Of a stretch of DNA of 64,000 nt, positions 18,501-25,697 are shown piece after piece. The notes beneath the pieces are model-generated. The model saw only the letters and a program-made list of their open reading frames with translations, was not told where the DNA came from and did not search any database. Location: assembly GCA_026707665.1 (NCBI GenBank), contig JAPOWK010000159.1, positions 1 through 64,000 on the forward strand, written 5' to 3'. The position numbers and the translations under genes were made by a program. The stretch's first letter is position 1. Each line of letters opens with the position of its first letter. This DNA is from Chloroflexota bacterium (lineage in GTDB: Bacteria > Chloroflexota > Anaerolineae > Aggregatilineales > Phototrophicaceae).

Positions 18501-21500
18501 GCCGGCCAATCTGACGCTGACCGCCATCCGCGCCACGCTCGACGAGCGTCGGGAGTTGACGGCTGCTGGTCCGTCACCGACTGCAAGTGCGACGGAAATC
18601 GTCACGACGGACACGGCAATTCCCACGGAAGTGCTCGCGACGGCGCGGCCGGAAATCGCGCCAGCGAGTATGACACTGACCGCGATCCGCGCCACCCTCG
18701 ATGAGCGTCGGGCGTTGACGGCTGTAGGTCCGTTACCGACAGCAAGTCCGACGGAAATCGTCGCGACGGCGACGGCAAGTCCGACGACGGTTCTTGCGAC
18801 GTCGAGGCCGGAAATCGCGCCGGCCAATCTGACGCTGACCGCCATCCGCTCCACCCTCGACGAGCGTCGGGCGTTGGCTGCTGCTAGTCCGTCACCGACG
18901 GCAAGTCCGACGGAAATCCTCCCGACGGCGATGCCAGAAATCGCGCCGGCGAATATGACGCTGACCGCCATCCGCTCCACCCTCGACGAGCGCCGGGAGT
19001 TGGCTGCGACAGGTCCAGCACCGACAGCAAGTCCGACGGAAATCGCCGTGACGGAGACTGCAACTCTGACTGAAACCGAAGCGACGGCGGGGCCAGAAAT
19101 CGCGCCGGCCAATTTGACGCTGACCGCCATCCGCGCCGCGCTAGATGAGCGCCGGGTGCTGACTACTGTGGGTCCGCGACCGACGGCAAGTGCAACGGAG
19201 ATCGTCGCGACGGCGACGCCAATGCCGACGGAACCCGTAGCGACGGCGAGGCCAGAAATCGCGCCGGCCAATCTGACGCTGACCGCCATCCGCGCAACGC
19301 TCGACGAGCGTCGGGCGCTGACTGCTGCTAGTCCGTCACCGACGGCAAGTCCGACGGAGATCGTCGCGACGGCGACAACTATGCCCGCGGAAGTGCTCGC
19401 GAAGGCGACGGCAGAAATCGCGCCGGCGAATTTGACGCTGACCGCCATCCGCGACTCGCTCGACGAGCGTCGGGCGTTGACTGCTGTAGGTCCGTCACCG
19501 ACGGCAAGTCCGACGGAAATCGCCGTGACGGAGACTGCAACTCTGACTGAAACCGAAGCGACGGCGATGCCAGAAGTTGCGCCTGCCAATCTGACGCTGA
19601 CCGCCATTCTCGCCGCGCTAGATGAGCGCCGGGTGCTGACGGCTATAGCTCCGTCACCGACGGCAAGTCCGACAGGAATCGTCGCGAAGGAGACGGCAAG
19701 TCCGAAGGCAGTTCTTGCAACGGCGACGGCGGAAATCGCGCCGGCCAATTTGACGCTGACCGCCATCCGCTCCACGCTCGACGAGCGCCGGGAGTTGGCT
19801 GCGACAGGTCCAGCACCGACAGCAAGTCCGACGGAAATCGCCGTGACGGAGACTGCAACTCTGACTGAAACCGAAGCGACGGCGGGGCCAGAAATCGCGC
19901 CGGCCAATTTGACGCTGACCGCCATCCGCTCCACGCTCGACGAGCGCCGGGAGTTGGCTGCGACAGGTCCAGCACCGACAGCAAGTCCGACGGAAATCGC
20001 TGAGGCGTCGACGGCTATGCCCACGGAAGTGCTCGCGACGGCGACGGCGGAAATCGCGCCGGCCAATTTGACGCTGACCGCCATCCGCGCCGCGCTAGAC
20101 GAGCGTCGGGCGTTGACTGCTGCTGGTCCGTCACCAACGGCAAGACCGACGGAGATCGTCGCGACGGCGACGGCAAGTCCGACGGAAATCGTCGCGACGG
20201 CGACGGCAAGTCCGACGACGGTTCTTGCGACGTCGAGGCCGGAAATCGCGCCGGCCAATCTGACGCTGACCGCCATCCGCTCCACCCTCGACGAGCGTCG
20301 GGCGTTGGCTGCTGCTAGTCCGTCACCGACGGCAAGTCCGACGGAAATCCTCCCGACGGCGATGCCAGAAATCGCGCCGGCGAATATGACGCTGACCGCC
20401 ATCCGCTCCACCCTCGACGAGCGTCGGGCGTTGGCTGCTGGTCCGTCACCGACGGCAAGTCCGACGGAAATCGTCGCGACGGAGACGGCAATGCCCACGG
20501 AACTATTCGCGACGGCGACGGCGGAAATCGCGCCGGCGAATATGACACTGACCGCCATTCGCGCCACTCTCGACGAACGCCAGGCGCTGACTGCTGCTAG
20601 TCCGTCACCAGCGGCAAGTCCGACGGAAATCATCACGACGGAGACGGCTAGGCCAGAAATCGCGCCTGCCAATCTGACGCTGACCGCCATTCGTGCCACT
20701 CTCGTAGAGCGTCGGGCGTTGACTGCTACTGGTCCGTTACTGACGGCAGGTCCAACAGAAACTGTCCGGACGGTGACTGCAATGCCCGCGGAAACCGTCG
20801 CGACGGCGATGCCAGAAGTTATGCCAGCGAATATGACTCTGACCGCCATCCGCGCCACTCTCGATGAGCGTCAGGAGCTGACTGCTGCTGGTCCGTCACC
20901 GACGGCAAGTCCGACGAAAATCCTCGCGACGGAGACGGCAATGCCCGCGAAAGATCTCGCGACGGGAAGGCCAGAAGTCGCGCCGGCGAATATGACGCTG
21001 ACCGCCATTCGCGCCTCGCTCGACGTGCGCCGTGCGTTGACGGCTGTAGCTACGTCACCGACGGCAAGTCCGACGGAAATCGTCGCGACGGAGACGGCAA
21101 TGCCCACGGAACTATTCGCGACGGCGACGGCGGAAATCGCGCCGGCGAACTTGAGGCTGACCGCCATTCGCGCCACTCTCGATGAGCGTCGGGCGCTGAC
21201 TGCTGCTGGTCCGTCACTGACGGCAAGTCCAACAGAAACCGTCGCGACGGAGACTGCACGTCCGCCGGCAGTTCCGACGACGACGAGGCCAGAAATCGCG
21301 CCGGCGAATATGACGCTGACCGCCATCCGCTCCACCCTCGACGAGCGTCGGGCGTTGGCTGCTGTAGCTACGTTACCAACGGCAAGACCGACGGAAATCG
21401 CCGCGACGGCGACGGCGGAAATCGCGCCGGCGAATATGACGCTGACCGCCATCCGCGCCGCGCTAGATGAGCGCCGGGTGCTGACTACTGTGGGTCCGCG

Positions 21501-22716
21501 ACCGACGGCAAGTGCAACGGAGATCGTCGCGACGGCGACGCCAATGCCGACGGAACCCGTAGCGACGGCGATGCCAGAAATCGCGCTGGCCAATCTGACG
21601 CTGACCGCCATCCGCGCCTCGCTCGACGAGCGCCGTGCGTTGACGGCTGTAGCTCCGTCACCGACGGCAAGTCCGACGGAGATCCTCGCGACGGCGCGGC
21701 CGGAAATCGCGCCAGCGAGTATGACACTGACCGCGATCCGCGCCACCCTCGATGAGCGTCGGGCGTTGACGGCTGTAGGTCCGTTACCGACAGCAAGTCC
21801 GACGGAAATCGCCGTGACGGAGACTGCAACTCTGACTGAAACCGAAGCGACGGCGATGCCAGAAGTTGCGCCTGCCAATCTGACGCTGACCGCCATCCGC
21901 GCCTCGCTCGACGAGCGCCGAATGTTGACGGCTGTTGGTCCGTCACCGACGGCAAGTCCAACGGAGATCCTCGCGACGGAGACGGCAGGTCCGACGGAAT
22001 TCATCGTGACGGCGACACCAGGTGCAATTGCGACCGCGACAGAGCCGCTGAAGAAGACCGAACTAGCGCCAAGTGTCTCGCCAACGCCGACTCCGCTGCC
22101 ATTCTATTTCGCCTATCTTGTTCCGACGCCGACCGCCTACCGACCGCTTGAAGACGATTTCCATATCGACTGCCAGGTCAAGCAAGATTGGGTACCCTAT
22201 GAAGTAAGGGAGGGCGATTCATTGCTGTCGCTTGCGCTGTGGTCGGGAACCAGCTTAATGGAATTGCGCGACGGCAACTGCTTTGAGCCGATTCGCGGCA
22301 TCTTTGCCGGGGAGGCTCTGCTACTGCCGCAACTTCCGGAGCTGCCTTTTGAAGTGCCTGCGTCCGACTTCTCCTTTGACGATGCGGCGGGAGCGACGGT
22401 TGGCTGCGATGACCGATCGGCTCGGATTGTAGCGCCGGCGCCCCGGCAACATGTGGAAGATGTCTTCGCGCTGATCGGCAGCGCTCGATTGCCGGATGGC
22501 GGCAAATATCATATCGCTCTGAAGCCGAGCTGGTCCGAAGAATACTTCCCGTATCTGGCCTCGGATCATGCCGTCCGCAACGATGTGTTGGGATTGATCA
22601 ATACAGAGATATTCGGCGCGGGCGCGCACCGAATTCGGTTGACAGTACTTGATAACGACGGCAAGTTAATTGAGGGCGGCATTTGCGAAATCCAGGTACT
22701 ATTTGGGTCACAGTGA
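15532..22716 (+). CDS. Giant Thr/Ala/Pro-rich repeat protein with LysM-like domain
   Basis: The 2394-residue protein has an N-terminal hydrophobic anchor or signal (residues 9-28), a Thr/Ala-rich lead-in, 40 tandem repeats from residue 130 to about 2160, a Pro/Thr linker, a LysM-like domain (about 2220-2268, YEVREGDSLLSLALWSG) and a C-terminal domain of about 110 residues that I do not recognise. Each repeat is an amphipathic segment LTAIRATLDERRALTA followed by a Pro/Thr/Ala linker such as PSPTASPTEIVATETA. It is probably exported, and the LysM-like domain suggests contact with peptidoglycan. GAGGA at 15520-15524, inside the preceding gene, is its ribosome site. Function unknown; an envelope-spanning fibre or adhesin is an inference. 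Confidence 0.85.
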   Translation: MRRSLGNELIVALLAAVSLVIAAVFAVLLSTSTSQRPTETPSEATSTSTIAATPLQPTRSTDMALGTDATRTPTLAAPADTARPVAALTADRTDQLTAAAATDAPIASATPMPTELLATARPEIAPANMTLTAIRATLDERRALTAVGPSPTASPTGIVATETASPTEILATARPEVPPANLTLTAIRATLDERRALTAAGPSPTASATEIVATATASPEDARANMTLTAIRATIDERRELTAVGPRPTARPTEIAATATAEIAPANLTLTAIRAIFDERRVLTVAGPSLTASPTETVATETARPPAVPTTTRPEIAPANLTLTAIHATIDERRELTAVAPSPTASPTEIAATETAMPTEALATALREVVPANMTLTAIRSTLDERRALTAAGPSPTARPTEIAATETAEIAPANMTLTAIRSTLDERRALTAAGPLLTAGPTETVRTVTAMPAETVATAVPEVVPANMTLTAIRASLDERSALTAAGPLPTASPTEIAATATAMLTEDLETAEIAPANLRLTAIRATLDERRALAAVAPSPMASLTETASPTAVPTTTRPEIAPANLTLTAIRATLDERRALTAAGPSPTASQTEIVATATASPPEIAATETAMPAKDLATATAKIAPANLTLTAIRSMLDERRMLTAVSPSPTASTTEIAVTETATLTETEATAMPEVAPANLTLTAIRAALDERRVLTTVGPRPTASATEIVATATPMPTEPVATATAEIAPANLRLTAIRATLDERRALTAAGPSLTASPTETVATETARPPAVPTTTRPEIAPANMTLTAIRSTLDVRRALAAVATLPTARPTGIVATQTASPEVAPANLTLTAIRSTLDERRALTAAGPSPTASPTEIVATETASPKAVLATARPEIALANMTLTAIRSTLDERLALTAVRPRPTASATEIVATATPMPTEPAATAMPEIALANLTLTAIRATLDERRVLTTVGPSPTASPTEIVATETAMPTELFATATAEIAPANLTLTAIRATLDERRELTAAGPSPTASATEIVTTDTAIPTEVLATARPEIAPASMTLTAIRATLDERRALTAVGPLPTASPTEIVATATASPTTVLATSRPEIAPANLTLTAIRSTLDERRALAAASPSPTASPTEILPTAMPEIAPANMTLTAIRSTLDERRELAATGPAPTASPTEIAVTETATLTETEATAGPEIAPANLTLTAIRAALDERRVLTTVGPRPTASATEIVATATPMPTEPVATARPEIAPANLTLTAIRATLDERRALTAASPSPTASPTEIVATATTMPAEVLAKATAEIAPANLTLTAIRDSLDERRALTAVGPSPTASPTEIAVTETATLTETEATAMPEVAPANLTLTAILAALDERRVLTAIAPSPTASPTGIVAKETASPKAVLATATAEIAPANLTLTAIRSTLDERRELAATGPAPTASPTEIAVTETATLTETEATAGPEIAPANLTLTAIRSTLDERRELAATGPAPTASPTEIAEASTAMPTEVLATATAEIAPANLTLTAIRAALDERRALTAAGPSPTARPTEIVATATASPTEIVATATASPTTVLATSRPEIAPANLTLTAIRSTLDERRALAAASPSPTASPTEILPTAMPEIAPANMTLTAIRSTLDERRALAAGPSPTASPTEIVATETAMPTELFATATAEIAPANMTLTAIRATLDERQALTAASPSPAASPTEIITTETARPEIAPANLTLTAIRATLVERRALTATGPLLTAGPTETVRTVTAMPAETVATAMPEVMPANMTLTAIRATLDERQELTAAGPSPTASPTKILATETAMPAKDLATGRPEVAPANMTLTAIRASLDVRRALTAVATSPTASPTEIVATETAMPTELFATATAEIAPANLRLTAIRATLDERRALTAAGPSLTASPTETVATETARPPAVPTTTRPEIAPANMTLTAIRSTLDERRALAAVATLPTARPTEIAATATAEIAPANMTLTAIRAALDERRVLTTVGPRPTASATEIVATATPMPTEPVATAMPEIALANLTLTAIRASLDERRALTAVAPSPTASPTEILATARPEIAPASMTLTAIRATLDERRALTAVGPLPTASPTEIAVTETATLTETEATAMPEVAPANLTLTAIRASLDERRMLTAVGPSPTASPTEILATETAGPTEFIVTATPGAIATATEPLKKTELAPSVSPTPTPLPFYFAYLVPTPTAYRPLEDDFHIDCQVKQDWVPYEVREGDSLLSLALWSGTSLMELRDGNCFEPIRGIFAGEALLLPQLPELPFEVPASDFSFDDAAGATVGCDDRSARIVAPAPRQHVEDVFALIGSARLPDGGKYHIALKPSWSEEYFPYLASDHAVRNDVLGLINTEIFGAGAHRIRLTVLDNDGKLIEGGICEIQVLFGSQ
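15919..22020 (+). repeat. 40-copy tandem coding repeat, modal period 159 bp
   Basis: I count 40 copies of the TLTAIR core. The commonest length is 53 codons (159 bases). Other copies are 42, 44, 48, 51, 52 or 64 codons, many differing by 11 codons, the size of one linker submodule (for example ATETASPTEIV). Neighbouring copies are very similar also at silent positions. The blocks at 19741 and 19900 are near-exact tandem copies 159 bases apart. A block starting at 18781 recurs at 20212, 1431 bases (nine periods) away, unchanged over more than 200 bases by eye. All length changes keep the reading frame. Confidence 0.92.
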
Positions 22717-22786
22717 TTTGTGAGCGCAGGATAGGTGAAGGCAGAGTGTTGTCGGAGCCGAGTCTCCCGCTGCGGGGAGTTCAGGT

Positions 22787-24379
22787 ATGATGCAGTTGGT
22801 GGCGCGCTGGCTATGTCGTGCGCTGACGTGCGTTGTTGCTTGCATCGTGCTGGTATTGGCGTTTGCCTTCCTCTGGACGGTGCTGCAGATTACCGCCGTG
22901 AACGATCAAGGTCGCTCGCTTGAGGGAACGACCGCGGCCAGGCGCGATGCTTATCGCGCTACCGCCACTGCGATCAACGTCGATCACGGGCGCGCCAGTT
23001 TGCGAGCTGGCGCTTCAATCGTCCTGCTGCAACTAGAATCAGACGGCCCCACGCAAGAAGAGCCGGCAACTGTAGTGGCCGCCTCGCCGACATCACCGGC
23101 ACAGACGCCGGCTCCTGAGGACATCAGCCTGCCAAAGCTGCTGCTGCCACGCGACCCGCCCGAAGGAAAATGGCTGTCGGGAACGCAGGTGCCAAGCCGC
23201 GCGCCGGAAGCTTTTCGCGCGCACAGGCTGGTGAATGTCTTGCTATTGGGCAGCGACGAGCAGATGAGCGATGACAACTTCATCCGCACCGACACCATGA
23301 TCGTGGTCTCTCTCAATGTGGAAACTGGCACCGTATCCATGTTGAGCTTTCCACGTGATCTATTTGTGTACATTCCCCATGGAAGAATGGGACGATTGAA
23401 TACCGCCTTTGGGCTCGGCGAGAATCTGAATTGGGATCCCGGAGGCGGATTCGGTCTGCTGCGCCAGACCATCTTTTACAACTTCGGCATCAATGTGCAC
23501 TACTACGCGAGGGTCGATTTCTCGGGGTTTGAGGCGATCATCGACCGTTTGGGCGGCGTCGATATCGCTGTGGATTGCGCCTACCGCGACTACTATCCGG
23601 TTGGAACTGCCGACGATCGAAGGTCCGGTTCGAGCGGCTATCGCCTGCGCACGCTGCCGGTTGGCTATTATACTTTTGATGGATTCGATGCCTTGTGGTA
23701 TGCGCGCACGCGGAAGTATACCGATGATTTTGATCGCGGCCGCCGCCATCAACTGCTGGTTCGGGCAATTTGGCGCAAAGCGCGGGGCCAAGGCCTGGCG
23801 ACGACCTTGCCGCAGCTTTGGCCCGAGCTGACCAAAATCGTCGATACCGACTTGCCCTTTGAGCAAATGCTCCGTTTGTTGCCAATTGTCATCAACCTTG
23901 ATCTTGGCGATGTGCAGAATTACACCTTCCGCAAGATTTACCATACCAGAAACTGGACGACGCCGGATGGCTGGATTGTGCTGCTGCCAAATCCGGAAGC
24001 AGTTGCCGAGTTGATGCAGGCGCTGTATACGCCGCCCTCCAGGTATCAGGCCGCGCTCGCTGGTCCGCGCATCGCGGTGTACAACGCGTCTGGTGAGGAA
24101 AACTGGGATATTGTCGCCAGCGAGCGACTGCGCTGGGGCGGCTACAATGCAATTGCTTTGGGGCAGCTGGAGGCCAGCGAAGACTATCCCAGCAATCAGT
24201 TAATTGATCACGTTGCGGCGGAAAAAGGCAGCCTCGTTCCCGGAATCCTCCGAGCCTTGAATATGTCTGAAGATCAGGTAAGTCTCGAGGTCAGAGCAGA
24301 TCGAGAGTTTGATTATGACGTGATCATCGGGCGGGATTATGAATCCTGTACCTTTGGCGTCCTGCCGCTTGATGGCTGA
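22787..24379 (+). CDS. LytR-CpsA-Psr (LCP) family protein
   Basis: The 530-residue protein has an N-terminal membrane helix (about residues 8-35), a Pro-rich spacer, the LCP domain (about 145-345: VNVLLLGSDE, RTDTMIVVSLN, LSFPRDLFV, YARTRK) and a C-terminal LytR_C domain (about 425-515, IAVYNASG). LCP enzymes move glycopolymers from lipid carriers to peptidoglycan or surface proteins outside the membrane. ATG 22787 has GGGGAG upstream; that site can pair with CTCCC just before it. It is the third gene of the apparent operon with the histidine-kinase-like and giant repeat proteins, so glycan attachment to the Thr-rich repeats or to the wall beside them is a reasonable hypothesis. Confidence 0.9.
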   Translation: MMQLVARWLCRALTCVVACIVLVLAFAFLWTVLQITAVNDQGRSLEGTTAARRDAYRATATAINVDHGRASLRAGASIVLLQLESDGPTQEEPATVVAASPTSPAQTPAPEDISLPKLLLPRDPPEGKWLSGTQVPSRAPEAFRAHRLVNVLLLGSDEQMSDDNFIRTDTMIVVSLNVETGTVSMLSFPRDLFVYIPHGRMGRLNTAFGLGENLNWDPGGGFGLLRQTIFYNFGINVHYYARVDFSGFEAIIDRLGGVDIAVDCAYRDYYPVGTADDRRSGSSGYRLRTLPVGYYTFDGFDALWYARTRKYTDDFDRGRRHQLLVRAIWRKARGQGLATTLPQLWPELTKIVDTDLPFEQMLRLLPIVINLDLGDVQNYTFRKIYHTRNWTTPDGWIVLLPNPEAVAELMQALYTPPSRYQAALAGPRIAVYNASGEENWDIVASERLRWGGYNAIALGQLEASEDYPSNQLIDHVAAEKGSLVPGILRALNMSEDQVSLEVRADREFDYDVIIGRDYESCTFGVLPLDG

Positions 24380-24462
24380 GGCCGCCTTCGCGAATTCGCG
24401 ATGACGCTGGACCGGTCTCCTGGTGGCAACTGGCCGAATTTATGTTATGATATGGACGATGA

Positions 24463-24537
24463 CGGGGTATGGCGCAGTCCGGCTAGCGCGCTTGCATGGG
24501 GTGTAAGAGGTCCCCGGTTCGAATCCGGGTACCCCGA
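24463..24537 (+). tRNA. tRNA-Pro (GGG)
   Basis: The cloverleaf folds with acceptor CGGGGTA/TACCCCG, D stem GCGC/GCGC, anticodon stem CTTGC/GTAAG with loop ATGGGGT (anticodon GGG), and T arm CCCGG-TTCGAAT-CCGGG. CCA is not encoded. A TATGAT hexamer at 24446-24451 could be its -10 element. Confidence 0.95.
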
Positions 24538-24551
24538 CTGAAGACAATCGG

Positions 24552-24574
24552 GCTCACCCATCGGTGGGCTTTTT
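24552..24574 (+). terminator. Terminator-like hairpin between tRNA-Pro and selD
   Basis: GCTCACC (24552-24558) pairs with GGTGGGC (24563-24569) around CATC, followed by TTTTT. The selD start codon lies only 20 bases beyond. The same stem sequence terminates tRNA-Leu near 60861. Confidence 0.75.
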
Positions 24575-24593
24575 CATTGGAAAGGATAGCGAA

Positions 24594-25652
24594 ATGCAGA
24601 ATCAGACGATCAAGCTGACCTCGCTCGCCAGTTGCGCCGGTTGAGCGTCGAAGCTCAGCCCGAGCGAGTTGGCGCAAGTATTGCGCCCCCTAAGCGAGAT
24701 TTACAGCGGAGGCGATTACCCCCAGGTTCTGGTCGGCTTGTCGGAGCCGGATGACGCCGCCGTTTATCAGATTGATCCGGCGCGCGCGATCATTTCGACG
24801 ACAGATTTTTTTCCGCCGGTGGTGGATGATCCCTACGATTTTGGCGCTATTGCGGCGGCGAACGCCTTAAGCGATGTATATGCCATGGGCGGGCGGCCAT
24901 TGATGGCGATCAATCTTGTCGCCTATCCCGAAGATTTGGACAATGAAATTTTGACTGAGATTTTGCGCGGGGGCGCTGAGAAGGTCCGAGAAGCCGGCGC
25001 CGTAATCGCTGGCGGGCATTCCATATCCGATGCTGAACCGAAATACGGTTTGTCCGTCACTGGCGAAGTGGATGTTGGGAAGATTATTCGCAAGTCGGGC
25101 GCGCAGGTTGGGGATGTCTTGATTCTGAGCAAGAAGCTGGGAACCGGTGTCGTCACGACAGCGCTAAAGCGGGACATTGCTGACCCCCAACACGTAGCCG
25201 CAGCGGTTGAATCCATGTCGCGCCTGAACCGTACCGCTGCCGAGCTGGCGCAGCGGCATGGCGCGCATGCGATGACGGATATCACTGGCTTCGGCCTGGT
25301 CGGTCACGGGTTGGAGATGGCCAAGCTGAGCGGCGTTGACTTCCGGCTGAATATGAAGGCGCTGACGCTACTACCGGGCACGATCGATTACGCGCGTAAT
25401 GGCGTTTTCCCCGGCGGCATGGAGCGAAATCGGGAATACTATAGCCAATGGCTTGTGGCTAACGGCGAACTCGCCGAATTTGAGCGAGGCTTGCTCTTTG
25501 ATCCTCAAACTTCCGGCGGTCTCTTGATGTCAGTGGCGGCAGACCGGGCGACCGCGCTGCTCGCCGATATGCGTGCTGAGGGCGAAGACGCGTTTCGAGT
25601 CGGGGATGTCGTCGCTGGATCCGGAATCATTGTCGTGGTCAAGTCTGGCTAG
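24594..25652 (+). CDS. selD: Selenide, water dikinase (selenophosphate synthetase), selenoprotein with UGA at residue 17
   Basis: SelD makes selenophosphate from selenide and ATP. The conserved region LTSLASCAG-UGA-ASKLSP places an in-frame TGA (24642-24644) at residue 17, exactly where other SelD proteins have the catalytic Cys or selenocysteine (E. coli Cys17). Reading through gives 352 residues, starting at ATG 24594 with AAAGGA 8 bases upstream. Downstream the AIRS-type domains show STTDFF, ANALSDVYAMGG, GGHSISD and TDITGFGLVGH. A start after the TGA would lose the active site, so I annotate selenocysteine. The gene directly follows tRNA-Pro and a terminator-like hairpin. Confidence 0.93.
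24671..24687 (+). promoter_or_regulatory. Candidate bacterial SECIS hairpin in selD
   Basis: GGCGCAA-GTA-TTGCGCC is a perfect 7-bp stem with a three-base loop containing a G, beginning 27 bases after the selenocysteine UGA. Bacterial SECIS elements lie in this window downstream of UGA. A smaller stem TGAGC/GCTCA includes the UGA itself. Confidence 0.45.
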
Positions 25653-25697
25653 CGTCTCACGCAGGGCGGCTTGCCTAAGGCGCAGGCGGAACACCGG

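Noticed and set aside
15633..22004. Long minus-strand open frames (up to 1182 residues) opposite the giant repeat gene
   Set aside because: They mirror the plus-strand repeat with biased composition (RRSSRVARMAVSV-type repeats), have no start signal or domain, and are a by-product of stop-free repetitive GC-rich DNA.
15919..22020. CRISPR array or minisatellite without coding function
   Set aside because: There are no unique spacers of constant length, and all length variation is in multiples of three within one long gene with anchor and LysM-like ends.
24669..25652. SelD starting at TTG 24669 after the UGA
   Set aside because: It would lack the catalytic N-terminus and has no ribosome site, whereas ATG 24594 with AAAGGA gives a full-length protein with Sec17.
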